Assembly (NCBI GenBank): GCA_013388545.1
Contig: JACAFB010000047.1
Coordinates: 62,001 to 126,000, forward strand
Origin: Ignavibacteriaceae bacterium
GTDB taxonomy: Bacteria; Bacteroidota; Ignavibacteria; Ignavibacteriales; Ignavibacteriaceae
Length of the DNA: 64,000 nt
Direction: 5' to 3'
The notes under the pieces: generated by a model
What the model was told of the DNA's origin: nothing
Database searches by the model: none
What the model saw: only the letters and a program-made list of their open reading frames with translations
Position numbers and translations under genes: made by a program
Shown: piece by piece, positions 34,284-43,218 of the stretch
How the letters are laid out: the number at the start of each line of letters is the position of its first letter
How positions within the stretch are numbered: the stretch's first letter is position 1

Positions 34284-36020
34284 TTGATGTTCGATAAACT
34301 GAATAAAGAGTATGATTTCTTAAAAACGCCGGTTACTAAAGCTAAATTTTGTGTAGTTGATGTTGAAACTACAGGGCTGTCTGCTCTTAAAAACCGAATA
34401 ATTGAAATTGGAATTGTAAAAATTTCACAGATGAAAATAACTGATAAGTTTCACTCTTTCATAAATCCGCGCACATCTATCCCTGCCTTCATAACTTCTT
34501 TAACCGGAATTTCGGACGAGGATGTAGCTGACGCACCTTCATTTGATGATATTGTCTTTAAAGTCAGGGATTTTATTTCGGACAACCTGATCGTTGGACA
34601 CAACCTTTCATTTGATATCGGTTTCTTAAATCACGAGTTCTTACTCTCCGGAGTGGAACCGCCTGCAAATCATCAAATATGCACTCTAAAACTCAGCCGG
34701 AATTTATTTCCGGATCTTAAAAGCAAATCACTGAATTCTGTCAGCAGCCATTTAAGGATAAGAAACAAATCTGCACACAGAGCTTTAGCTGATGCAGAGA
34801 CAACTGCAAAAATATTTTTGAAGATCGCAAAAAAAATTAAAACAGATAACAAATCACTTTTGATTTCAGATTTAATCAATTTACAGAATGTAAACCAGGT
34901 TAAGTCACAGGTTCTTGCCCGAAAACCAAAACTTGAAAATGATTTACTTTCTGTTCCAAATAATCCGGGAATATATTTCTTTCTTAACTCGAAGAATGAA
35001 ATTATTTATGTTGGTAAAGCAAAATCTTTGAGAGAGCGGGTTAAGAGTTACTTTACATTAAATGCGTCACGAAAGGCAAAAAAAATAATTAACCAGGCTG
35101 CGAGGGTTAAAGTTGAAGTTACAAACACCGAATTAACCGCTCTTTTAACCGAAGCTGAGGCAATTAAAATTATCAATCCGAAGTACAACTCCTTTCTTAA
35201 GGATTATGGAAGTAAATATTTTATTGTTGTGAATAAGAATAAAACATTTTCTGATTTGGCTATTTCAAACAATTTTAATTTTGATGGGAATGATTACTTC
35301 GGATTATTTCTTTCAAGAAGAAAGGCTGCCAAACTGGTTGAGATAATCAACAAAACTTTTCAGCTAAGAGAATGCAGTGATAAAGAATTCGAAAAAGGCA
35401 AAGCTTGCTTTCTTCATGAAATTGAGAGATGCACTGCCCCCTGCATCAATAATGACAATCAAAAATATTCCTTTGAGCTTGAGAGAGTTTATGATTTTCT
35501 ATACGGTAAGAATCAGTTCGCATTAAACAGAATGTTAATTAAGATGAAAGAATTTTCAGCCCGACAAAGGTATGAAAAAGCTGCAGAAGTTAAACAGACA
35601 GTTGATTCAATTTTAAGCCATATAAACAAATCAGCTCTTCTATCAGAACCAGTAAACCGTGCCAGAGTTTTATTCCGGATTGAAGGAAAATTTGAAAACG
35701 ATTTTATTTTAATGATTGATGGGAAAATTTATATTAAGAAATATTCGCTAAGCAGCGGTGACAAATTTGAAACAGCAATTAATGACTACTACGAAGGAGT
35801 TATTTCAAGAACTAATTTCCCCGATGAAGAAGACCTTGAAAAAATGAAAATAAGCTTAAACTGGTTAGCACGAAACCGTGAAAGAGTGAAAGCATTTTAT
35901 CTTCGTGATTACAAATCTAAAGACGAATTATTCAGCGCTTTATCAAAAAATGATTTCGGCACGAATGATTACTATCAGGGTGTTTACGATGTAAAGGAGT
36001 TAACAAGAATTTTATCATAA
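34284..36020 (+). CDS. DnaQ-like exonuclease fused to UvrC-like GIY-YIG nuclease
   Basis: A 578-residue fusion. Residues about 20-190 are a DEDDh 3'-5' exonuclease (DVETTGL, GHNLSFDIGFL, HRALADAETT). Residues about 225-310 are a GIY-YIG nuclease (NPGIYFFLN, IIYVGKAKSLRERVKSYF). The C-terminal region holds a CxxxxxxxCxxxC UvrC-type cluster region (KACFLHEIERCTAPC) and a UVR-like helix pair (RQRYEKAAEVKQ). It lacks the RNase H-like and HhH parts of full UvrC. Similar fusions (polymerase III epsilon/UvrC type, Cho-like) are thought to act in DNA repair. The 3' end is 9 bp from the convergent MATE gene. Confidence 0.88.
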   Translation: MMFDKLNKEYDFLKTPVTKAKFCVVDVETTGLSALKNRIIEIGIVKISQMKITDKFHSFINPRTSIPAFITSLTGISDEDVADAPSFDDIVFKVRDFISDNLIVGHNLSFDIGFLNHEFLLSGVEPPANHQICTLKLSRNLFPDLKSKSLNSVSSHLRIRNKSAHRALADAETTAKIFLKIAKKIKTDNKSLLISDLINLQNVNQVKSQVLARKPKLENDLLSVPNNPGIYFFLNSKNEIIYVGKAKSLRERVKSYFTLNASRKAKKIINQAARVKVEVTNTELTALLTEAEAIKIINPKYNSFLKDYGSKYFIVVNKNKTFSDLAISNNFNFDGNDYFGLFLSRRKAAKLVEIINKTFQLRECSDKEFEKGKACFLHEIERCTAPCINNDNQKYSFELERVYDFLYGKNQFALNRMLIKMKEFSARQRYEKAAEVKQTVDSILSHINKSALLSEPVNRARVLFRIEGKFENDFILMIDGKIYIKKYSLSSGDKFETAINDYYEGVISRTNFPDEEDLEKMKISLNWLARNRERVKAFYLRDYKSKDELFSALSKNDFGTNDYYQGVYDVKELTRILS

Positions 36021-36029
36021 ACTATTCAA

Positions 36030-37370
36030 CTACTTTACTTCTATTAAATTCTTACTTTTTTGATTGAACCTAAGAGTCAACAGAACCGCAGAACAGGTTA
36101 AACCAATAAGTAATCCGATCCAGATTCCTTCAACACCAAGATTAAAAATAAATCCCAGCAAGTATCCGCATGGTAAACCAATAATCCAGTAAGCCACAAA
36201 CGTAATTATTGTCGGGGCTTTAACGTCAGTTAATCCCCTGAGAACTCCGATACCAACTGCTTGTGTTCCATCAGATAGCTGAAAGAGCGCAGCAATTATC
36301 AGCAGCTTTGATGCAATTGAGATAACATTTGGATCACTAATGTACAGGCCCGGTAATAAATCATTTAGTGTAATGAATATTACACCGGCAAAAAACATAA
36401 CCGAAGCACCTAAACCAATTGCTGTAAATCCTGCTTTTCGTGTTTCAACAATATTTTTTCTGCCCACTGCATTGCCAACTCTTATTGAACCTGCAAGTGA
36501 TACTCCTAACGCAGCCATAAATGAAACGGAAGCCAGGTTAATTGCTATCTGATGAGCAGCCTGAGCTTCAGATCCAATCCAACCAATCATAATAACAGCA
36601 AAAGAAAATGCGCCAACTTCAAAAAAATATTGAATACCACTTGGCAGCCCGATACGAAGGATTCTTTTAATAACTGGTAAATCAAAGTCCTTTAGTTTAA
36701 TAGATAAATCAAATTCTTTGAAGTAATTGGATTTTAATACGTAAATGATAATCACCACAGCCATAAACAAACGTGAAATAAAAGTTGCCAATGCTGAACC
36801 AGATAAACCGAATTCAGGAAATCCGAGTTTGCCATAAATCAAGATCCAATTGAAGAGCAAGTTGATTAAATTTGCAAGTATTGCAATTATCATTGCAGGA
36901 CGCATGATCGAAAATCCTTCAATGAATTGTTTGAAGGTTTGAAATAACAAAATTGGAATAGCAGAAAATCCTAAAATTCTTGTAAATGTAATTGCCTGTT
37001 CAATTACTTCTTCCGGCTGATCAAAAGTCCTGATCAGCAAAGCTCCGAAATAAATAATTGCTACAATAATTACAGCAATAGTCATATTTATTTTAGATGA
37101 TTGCCTGAAATAAACTCCGCACTCTTCATATTTATTAGCGCCAACTGAAATTGCAACTAAGGGTGTCACAGCCATCGAGATACCGATTCCGACAATCAAT
37201 ACTATTATGGTCAAACTATTACCAATGGATGCTGCGGCAAGTGGAATATGACCAATTCCTCCAACCATAATGATATCAACAACACCCATCATAATAAACC
37301 CAAGCTGACCAATAATTACAGGTACAGCGAGTTTAATAGTATATTTAATATGATTTTTTACTGAAAGCAT
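36030..37370 (-). CDS. MATE-family multidrug/cation efflux protein
   Basis: A 446-residue protein with about 12 TM helices in two homologous halves. Features are the early GQLGFIMMGVVDIIMVGGIG, the mid-protein AHQIAINLASVSFMAALG and GSIRVGNAVGR. It exports drugs or metabolites by Na+ or H+ antiport. It is a single gene with no adjacent regulator. The length matches NorM-type proteins. Confidence 0.92.
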   Translation of the reverse strand: MLSVKNHIKYTIKLAVPVIIGQLGFIMMGVVDIIMVGGIGHIPLAAASIGNSLTIIVLIVGIGISMAVTPLVAISVGANKYEECGVYFRQSSKINMTIAVIIVAIIYFGALLIRTFDQPEEVIEQAITFTRILGFSAIPILLFQTFKQFIEGFSIMRPAMIIAILANLINLLFNWILIYGKLGFPEFGLSGSALATFISRLFMAVVIIIYVLKSNYFKEFDLSIKLKDFDLPVIKRILRIGLPSGIQYFFEVGAFSFAVIMIGWIGSEAQAAHQIAINLASVSFMAALGVSLAGSIRVGNAVGRKNIVETRKAGFTAIGLGASVMFFAGVIFITLNDLLPGLYISDPNVISIASKLLIIAALFQLSDGTQAVGIGVLRGLTDVKAPTIITFVAYWIIGLPCGYLLGFIFNLGVEGIWIGLLIGLTCSAVLLTLRFNQKSKNLIEVK

Positions 37371-37431
37371 ATAAAAATTTTCTGACTAAAAAATAGTGAA
37401 TTAAAAACTGTATGGAAAGAAATGTTGAAAC

Positions 37432-37464
37432 AAAAAAGCTGATCCATCTTATTGATGAATCAGC
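37432..37464 (-). terminator. Terminator of the HEAT-repeat gene
   Basis: Minus strand: GCTGATTCATC, short loop, GATGGATCAGC (one internal mismatch), followed by TTTTTTG. It lies about 35 bp past the stop at 37499. Confidence 0.8.
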
Positions 37465-37498
37465 CGTAGTATGCGGACGAACATTATAGAGGAGTCAA

Positions 37499-37912
37499 CT
37501 ATAATTCCTTGTTTTCAATCTGCTTAATAAGATATTCTTGGTAAAACTTTTTGCAGGTCTTGCTAACTCTTTCGCTGTCATCAAATTTAATCGCTTGTTT
37601 AATTGCATATATTCCTCTCTGATCTCCGATCTTTAGAAGAGATAAAGCTGCAAGAATCCTGGTATCTTCATTTTCACTGCTTTTTAATAATTTCATCAAT
37701 GGAATCACTGATTTATCGGCTTTCAATTCACCAAGCAGAAAAACAGATGAATTTTTTAATCCCTGATTATCAGACTTTAAACCGACCATCAGATTTTCTA
37801 TTGCTGCGATGCGCTTGGTTTCAGATAGGTTTTTTAAGGGATTTTTTGCAAATGCCGAATTGATCAACAGAACTGAGAGCAAAACAACAAAAATTATAAG
37901 TGTCTTTTTCAT
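37499..37912 (-). CDS. Exported HEAT-repeat protein
   Basis: About 137 residues. The start is taken as ATG 37912, which opens a clear signal peptide (KKTLIIFVVLLSVLLINSAFA); the upstream in-frame start at 37960 would bury it. Two to three HEAT/PBS-lyase-type helical repeats follow (LKNSSVFLLGELKADKSVI, EDTRILAALSLLKIGDQRGI). It is probably a periplasmic or secreted scaffold, and no catalytic residues are seen. A single gene with its own terminator. Confidence 0.7.
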   Translation of the reverse strand: MKKTLIIFVVLLSVLLINSAFAKNPLKNLSETKRIAAIENLMVGLKSDNQGLKNSSVFLLGELKADKSVIPLMKLLKSSENEDTRILAALSLLKIGDQRGIYAIKQAIKFDDSERVSKTCKKFYQEYLIKQIENKEL

Positions 37913-38053
37913 TTTCTTAGCCTTTCTTTTTTTACAGCAGAAAGTTACAATTGATATCAACGTCCATTAATCAATTTGGGATGAAAGGTAATCTAAACAG
38001 ATAAAATGATTTTATTCGATTTGGTTTTTAGATGGTATGAATCCGGGGAATAA

Positions 38054-38269
38054 TTATCTCACCACTGAATTCTGATAAGTGAAAGAAAGATTATTAACTG
38101 CAGAAAGACTATCTATCTGGCGCATAGATAATTTGGAGATATCACTCGTAATTGGCTTAACTTTTACTTCAGAGAATTTGAATAAATTTCCTCTAGATAC
38201 TTTATAAGTTGCAGCTCCTAAACCAATAATCAATAAAACAAAAATTGAAAACAAAGTAATTTTTCGCAT
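38054..38269 (-). CDS. Small single-pass or secreted protein of unknown function
   Basis: A 71-residue ORF with GGGAG 7 bp before its ATG and a hydrophobic N-terminus (ITLFSIFVLLIIGLGAATY) that could be a signal or anchor. The remaining 45 residues are polar and unrecognised. A hairpin-forming repeat lies in its leader. It is supported by the ribosome-binding site and signal; no family was recognised. Confidence 0.5.
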   Translation of the reverse strand: MRKITLFSIFVLLIIGLGAATYKVSRGNLFKFSEVKVKPITSDISKLSMRQIDSLSAVNNLSFTYQNSVVR

Positions 38270-38295
38270 AGCAAACTCCCGGTAAAATTAAACAC

Positions 38296-38319
38296 GCAGT
38301 TTATCCTCTGCTAAACTGC
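38296..38319. repeat. Inverted repeat in a divergent leader
   Basis: GCAGTTTA (38296-38303), an 8-nt spacer, TAAACTGC (38312-38319). It lies 27 bp upstream of the small protein start and 126 bp upstream of the UroD-like start. It could be an operator or an RNA hairpin; there is no T run. Confidence 0.4.
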
Positions 38320-38444
38320 CAATAAATAAATAAAATTTCAATACCCTAATACAAAACATTATTTTATAGATTATTGCAGCCCAATGTTCCAACAAATAAG
38401 GATTTTACTAATTTTGTAAAAAGAATCTACCTCAATATTTTTTT

Positions 38445-39491
38445 ATGCAAACTAAACTTAAAGTCAAACCAAACATTGAAGAGCTCGTAAAAACTATAAA
38501 ACGGGGAAAAGGCTCTTTTATTCCTATTGCTGAACTTGGTGTTCATCCGCTGATAAAAGAAAAATTTATAGGAAGAAAAATAACCACACTTGAAGACGAA
38601 ATTGAATTCTGGTATGGTGCGGGTTACGACTATATCAAGCTTCAGCCTGTAGCAGACTTCAATCCGGCAAAAATCGGAATAGAGAATAATCTTATGTTAT
38701 TTAAAGATGGAACATCAATCCGAAAGTGGGCATCAGAAAAAAAAGGAGTTATCACAAACATAAAAGAATATGAAAGCTACTTATTCCCATCTTCTTCAGA
38801 TTTCAATTACAAAAACTTTGAACTTGTCAGTACAATACTACCCGAAGGAATGGGAGTGATTGGTCAGTACGGCGATATTTTTACAATGACCTGGGAAATG
38901 ATGGGGTTTGAAGCTTTCTCTTTTGCACTCTATGAAAATCCCGAACTTGTTTATGAATTAAATAACAAGCTTGGTGAATTAGTCGTAAGCATGTTCGAAT
39001 TTTTTGCACAATCAGACATTGTCAACATTCTCTGGTATAGTGATGATATCGCTTATAGAAATGGTTTACTCGCTTCACCTGAAGTTTTAGACGGATTATT
39101 TTTTAGGTGGCTAAGAAAAATTGGAAAACTCTGCAAAGAATATAACAAACCTTTAATTTATCATAGTGACGGAATTTTATTTCCAATAATGGAAAATATT
39201 ATCGAATGCGGAGTTGATGCTCTTCATCCGATTGAACCAAAAGCAATGTCAATTGTTGAGGTTAAGGAAAGATATGGAGATAAATTAAGCTTAATCGGTA
39301 ATATTGAAGTTGATTTACTTGCAAGAGGTACACCAGAAGAAGTGAAAAAAAGTGTTTTGAAAAATATTGAACTTGTAGGAATGAACGGAGGTTACTGCGT
39401 TGGTTCATCAAATTCAATTCCCGAGTATATTAATTTTGAAAATTATATAACAATGATAAGAACAGTTAAAGAATTTTCTTTCGGGAGTTAA
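38445..39491 (+). CDS. Uroporphyrinogen-decarboxylase-like methyltransferase
   Basis: A 348-residue UroD-fold protein of the MtaA/CmuA type rather than haem-pathway HemE, since the porphyrin-binding N-terminal motif is missing. Likely zinc ligands are His in LIYHSDG and Cys in GGYCVGSSNS; LIGNIEVD is a further family motif. Such proteins move methyl groups to or from corrinoid proteins. Its 3' end overlaps the last 4 bp of the convergent homocysteine-methyltransferase gene of a corrinoid cluster, which supports that reading. The methyl donor is unknown. Confidence 0.78.
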   Translation: MQTKLKVKPNIEELVKTIKRGKGSFIPIAELGVHPLIKEKFIGRKITTLEDEIEFWYGAGYDYIKLQPVADFNPAKIGIENNLMLFKDGTSIRKWASEKKGVITNIKEYESYLFPSSSDFNYKNFELVSTILPEGMGVIGQYGDIFTMTWEMMGFEAFSFALYENPELVYELNNKLGELVVSMFEFFAQSDIVNILWYSDDIAYRNGLLASPEVLDGLFFRWLRKIGKLCKEYNKPLIYHSDGILFPIMENIIECGVDALHPIEPKAMSIVEVKERYGDKLSLIGNIEVDLLARGTPEEVKKSVLKNIELVGMNGGYCVGSSNSIPEYINFENYITMIRTVKEFSFGS

Positions 39492-40384
39492 ATTATTTGT
39501 AAATGTTCATCAACAAGTTTTCTGATCACTCTGATATGTTCAGGAGTTGTTCCGCAACATCCACCAATAATATTTACATTTAACTCAAGCAAATCCCTAA
39601 CTGAATTTTCAATCCTATCAGGTGATTCACTGTAAATTAATTGACCATTAATTATCTGAGGTAAACCGGCATTTGCCTGTATGATCAGAGGAATCCGAGC
39701 ATTTTTTAACCTGAACTTTTCTGCAACGCGGACAATTTGCTGAAATCCGTTTCCGCAGTTTGATCCAATTATATCTGCGCCTGAATCTAATAATTCACTA
39801 AGAACAGTTTCAGGTGATAATCCCATCATCGTTTTATAATTGCCATCGGTTGTTTGATCGAAAGTAAATGAGCAAATAATTTCAAGAGCGGTATTTTCTT
39901 TTGCGGCTTTTATTGCACACTTAGCTTCGTCAATATCATAAAAAGTTTCGAAACAAACTGCGTCTGCACCACCTTCTTCAAATGCTGCAGACTGTTTTGT
40001 AAATGTCTCATATAAATCATCAAAAGTCACTTCTCCGGTAATTAAGAATTTGCCGGTCGGTCCTGTAGAACCAATAACCAAAACATCGTTCCCTGCAGCT
40101 TCTCTGGATATTTCAGCAGCAGTTTTATTGATTTCAAAAATCTTTTCACTCAAATTAAAATGAGAAAGCTTAAAAATATTGGCTCCGAAACTATTGGTCC
40201 CAATTATATCTGCACCTGCATCAACATAATTTTTTGCGACACTATAAACGATATTTTTGTTGGTGATATTCCAAATTTCAGGACATTGACTGCTTTCCAG
40301 GCCAAGCTTCATTAGTTGAGTGCCCCAGGCTCCATCTGAAACCAAAAATCTTTTTCGCTTTAATAACTCGAGCAGCTTACCCAT
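39488..40384 (-). CDS. Homocysteine S-methyltransferase-like protein (MetH N-terminal type)
   Basis: About 298 residues, a single-domain Zn-dependent methyltransferase. SDGAWGTQL opens the barrel, and the zinc Cys set is GSNCGNG plus GGCCGTTPEHI. It matches the homocysteine domain of cobalamin-dependent methionine synthase without its folate, cobalamin or activation domains. The corrinoid and activation functions are encoded by the two genes just upstream. ATG 40384 is preferred over an in-frame TTG at 40399. It could make methionine, or demethylate another thiol. Confidence 0.82.
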   Translation of the reverse strand: MGKLLELLKRKRFLVSDGAWGTQLMKLGLESSQCPEIWNITNKNIVYSVAKNYVDAGADIIGTNSFGANIFKLSHFNLSEKIFEINKTAAEISREAAGNDVLVIGSTGPTGKFLITGEVTFDDLYETFTKQSAAFEEGGADAVCFETFYDIDEAKCAIKAAKENTALEIICSFTFDQTTDGNYKTMMGLSPETVLSELLDSGADIIGSNCGNGFQQIVRVAEKFRLKNARIPLIIQANAGLPQIINGQLIYSESPDRIENSVRDLLELNVNIIGGCCGTTPEHIRVIRKLVDEHLQII

Positions 40385-40415
40385 GCAAAAATTTCTCAAA
40401 TACTTTCTGAATCTG

Positions 40416-41144
40416 TTATTCTGTTTTATTTGATTGATGCTTTCTCTTATAGCAAAAATCTAATTCACATAAAGAACAATTATAACTTTCCTTTTTAACA
40501 TTTTTTCCTATCCCAATTACACCACTTACAGATTTAACGGGAATCATTAATGAACTCTCTGTTAAAACTATTCCTAAAAACTTATCGGGGAAAAAAGAAA
40601 ATAATTTCTGCTGGTCTGTCACACTCCATCCACAATATCCGGGACTGAATCGGTTTGTAATATGCAAATTTTCAGCAGATACTAATTCATCTATTTTCAT
40701 TTCGAGTAAATCAACTGTTCTTTCGGCAAGTTCTGAGAAAATTAAATCAGCTGTAAAGCCTTTCAACGAATCGCCCTCATCGAAGCATTTCTTACAGAGA
40801 GCTTCAGCTGAAGGCCCGATTGTAGAGGCAAATAATATCAGAGAATCCGCATTGCTGAGTTGATTTGCAATTATCGGTTTACATTCGAAAGACACACCAT
40901 CAATTATAAATTTATCATTTTTAATAACTATAGAAGATTGACTGAATGAAACAAATCCTGCTGAAGCATCTATCAGGCCCGGTATTTTTTCGAACAATTC
41001 TTCAACTACCTCCTTTATAGTTTCAGGAACAGATTCGGCAGTGTAACCCAATAATTCAATGGTATCCTTTATTGTGATGAATAACTCATTTTCTTGAAAT
41101 TTGAATTTAAATTGTTTGATTAAAACAGGTTTACCTGAATTCAC
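40416..41144 (-). CDS. MetH activation-domain-like protein
   Basis: A 242-residue protein resembling the AdoMet-binding reactivation domain of methionine synthase, as an independent polypeptide. RFSPGYCGWSVTDQQKLF is the AdoMet-site motif, followed by LTESSLMIPVKSVSGVIGIG. A short Cys motif (CSLCELDFC) ends the protein. Thermotoga is known for a separately encoded reactivation protein of this kind. It would re-methylate oxidised cobalamin on the neighbouring corrinoid protein. It overlaps that gene by 4 bp (ATGA), so the two are translationally coupled. Confidence 0.8.
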   Translation of the reverse strand: MNSGKPVLIKQFKFKFQENELFITIKDTIELLGYTAESVPETIKEVVEELFEKIPGLIDASAGFVSFSQSSIVIKNDKFIIDGVSFECKPIIANQLSNADSLILFASTIGPSAEALCKKCFDEGDSLKGFTADLIFSELAERTVDLLEMKIDELVSAENLHITNRFSPGYCGWSVTDQQKLFSFFPDKFLGIVLTESSLMIPVKSVSGVIGIGKNVKKESYNCSLCELDFCYKRKHQSNKTE

Positions 41145-41821
41145 AGTTCACCATTTAAATACTTCGAATCCACATAATGAAGCATACCGGCCGGATCCGG
41201 AAAATAAGCATCAGCATTAATTTCATCAGCAAAAGATTGATTCACAGGCGCACCTCCGATAACAATGAGCAATCCGGGAAATTCTTTTTTCAACCCAGCA
41301 ACTATTTCTTTCATGTTTAGCATCGTTGTGGTTAATAAAGCACTTAGCCCAACAAACCGGGCTGGATTATTTTTTACTGCCTCAACAAATTTTTCAACTT
41401 TTACATCAACTCCAAGATCGATTACTTCCCAACCGCCGCCTTCAAGCACCATTTTTAGCAGGTTCTTTCCTATGTCGTGCAAATCACCAGTTACAGTTCC
41501 AAGAATTATCTTCCCTTTTAATTTTAATTCGCCTGAAATGAAATAGGGTTTCAGGATTTCCATTGAAGCATTCATCGCTCTCGATGCTATGAGAACTTCC
41601 GGAATAAATATTTTTGAATCACGAAACTTTTCGCCAACTGATTGCATTGCAGGCAGCAAAGCAAGATTTAAGATATCCCAGGGAGAAATATTTTGATTTA
41701 ATGCAGATTGAGTAAGCTCCGCGGCGCCATCAGTCCCGGCTAAATCGGCCGGATACTTTGAATCCCGATTAGTTTTACCGCGCTCGATACAGACAGCTAA
41801 TTGTTTCAGTACTTCCTGCAT
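41141..41821 (-). CDS. Corrinoid (cobalamin-binding) methyltransferase protein
   Basis: A 226-residue protein. An N-terminal four-helix cap (1-90) is followed by a Rossmann-like B12 domain with the base-off ligand motif DLHDIGKNL (DxHxxG), then GLSALLTTTM and IGGAPVN. It matches small corrinoid proteins such as MtaC/MtbC and the cobalamin module of MetH. It carries the methyl group between partner methyltransferases. It starts 8 bp after galK and leads the activation-domain and homocysteine-methyltransferase genes. Confidence 0.88.
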   Translation of the reverse strand: MQEVLKQLAVCIERGKTNRDSKYPADLAGTDGAAELTQSALNQNISPWDILNLALLPAMQSVGEKFRDSKIFIPEVLIASRAMNASMEILKPYFISGELKLKGKIILGTVTGDLHDIGKNLLKMVLEGGGWEVIDLGVDVKVEKFVEAVKNNPARFVGLSALLTTTMLNMKEIVAGLKKEFPGLLIVIGGAPVNQSFADEINADAYFPDPAGMLHYVDSKYLNGEL

Positions 41822-41829
41822 TAAATTAT

Positions 41830-42996
41830 CTATAAATTATTTTGAATAACCCTGGTTCCATCGGTGATTTCCATAAAATAAACCGGAAGTGAAGTATTAA
41901 AAACTTTAGCATAATTTTCTTTTATGTATAACGAAAATTCTTCAAGTTTTTCTTTTTGAACTATATTGATTGTACAGCCGCCAAAACCTCCTCCCATCAT
42001 TCTTGCCCCGAAGACGGAAGAATGTTTTGCTGCGGTTTCAACAAGATAATCGAGCTCAATACAAGATACCTGATATTTATCGCGCAGACCATAATGTGAT
42101 TCAAACAAGCATTTGCCAAAAGAATCAAAATCATTATTGAGTAAATTGCTGCAAGCAGATTCAACTCTAATATTCTCTTCAATAACATAATGACATCGGT
42201 TAAATGTTTCTTCATCCAGCATTTTTTTATTTTCCAATAATAAATCTAAACTGCAATCACGCAAACTCTTGATTCGGGGATCGATAGAAGAGAGTATTAA
42301 AGAAGCATTCTCGCATTGCAGCCTTCGCTTGTTGTATTCAGAGGAGGCAAGTGAGTGTTTGACTTTAGTATCGCACAAAACAATTTTTATTTTGTCATTG
42401 GTGAAAGGAAAATAATCAAAATCCAATGACCGGCAATCAAGTTTCAATAATTTGCCGGCTATTCCGTATATGTTTACAAATTGATCCATAATTCCACATC
42501 TTACGCCAACAAAATCATTTTCAGCTTGCCGAGCCATTTTTATTATTTCTAACTCTGTTAGTTTGAGATCGAATAAAATATTCAGAGCAAATAAAAAACC
42601 AGTTTCAATCGCTGCGGAAGAAGATAGACCTGCTCCAATTGGAATATTACCACCAAAAACACAGTTAAATCCAGGAATGGATTTGCCGGCTTTTTCTAAT
42701 TGGTCAATAACTCCTAACAAATAATTTGCCCAAAATTTATCACCGGGACTGATTTTAACTAAAGACATTTCCAATCTGTCATTCAGATCGTAAGCAATCA
42801 TAGAATATTTTTCATCATCTCTTGCAGATAAAACAAGGATAATATTTTTATTAACAGAAGCGGGCAGAACAAATCCTTCGTTGTAATCAGTATGCTCACC
42901 TATCAGATTAACTCTTCCCGGAGATTTGACAATTAGGTGATGTTCACCATAGAATTTCTTGAACTGTTCAGCTATCTGATTCAGAATATCTTTCAT
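41830..42996 (-). CDS. galK: Galactokinase
   Basis: A 388-residue GHMP kinase. SPGRVNLIGEHTDYNEGFVLP (galactokinase signature) lies at about 25-45. GAGLSSSAAIE is the phosphate-binding loop, and the C-terminal GARMMGGGFGGCTI completes the set. It phosphorylates galactose at C1 in the cytoplasm, the first step of the Leloir pathway. galT and galE are not in the window. It is directly downstream of a symporter and an aldose-epimerase-like gene, which together import and present galactose. Confidence 0.95.
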   Translation of the reverse strand: MKDILNQIAEQFKKFYGEHHLIVKSPGRVNLIGEHTDYNEGFVLPASVNKNIILVLSARDDEKYSMIAYDLNDRLEMSLVKISPGDKFWANYLLGVIDQLEKAGKSIPGFNCVFGGNIPIGAGLSSSAAIETGFLFALNILFDLKLTELEIIKMARQAENDFVGVRCGIMDQFVNIYGIAGKLLKLDCRSLDFDYFPFTNDKIKIVLCDTKVKHSLASSEYNKRRLQCENASLILSSIDPRIKSLRDCSLDLLLENKKMLDEETFNRCHYVIEENIRVESACSNLLNNDFDSFGKCLFESHYGLRDKYQVSCIELDYLVETAAKHSSVFGARMMGGGFGGCTINIVQKEKLEEFSLYIKENYAKVFNTSLPVYFMEITDGTRVIQNNL

Positions 42997-43003
42997 TGCA
43001 AAG

Positions 43004-43204
43004 TCAGACAGTCTTTGTCCTGTTAACGAGAATAAAAATCAATCCGCTTAAAGTCATAAAACTTCCCCACCATAAATCCGGATAAGTATGACCAAGAACT
43101 GTTTTATGAGTTTCACCGGAAGATAAAAGAGAAATTCCGGATACAACTAAAATTAGTCCCATCAAAAAGAGAATTAGTCCAACAAAATACCAGATAGGTT
43201 TCAT
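43004..43204 (-). CDS. Small two-helix membrane protein
   Basis: A 66-residue protein with hydrophobic helices at about 5-27 and 45-61 and a short loop with GETHKTVLGHTYPDLWWG. AGAGGAA precedes the ATG. It sits 14 bp after the symporter gene and 7 bp before galK, so it may be a symporter accessory. No family was recognised. Confidence 0.6.
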   Translation of the reverse strand: MKPIWYFVGLILFLMGLILVVSGISLLSSGETHKTVLGHTYPDLWWGSFMTLSGLIFILVNRTKTV

Positions 43205-43218
43205 AATTTATTCCTCTC

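Noticed and set aside
38445..39491. HemE (haem-pathway uroporphyrinogen decarboxylase)
   Set aside because: The HemE N-terminal substrate motif is absent, and the context of corrinoid and methyltransferase genes fits the MtaA/CmuA-type branch better.
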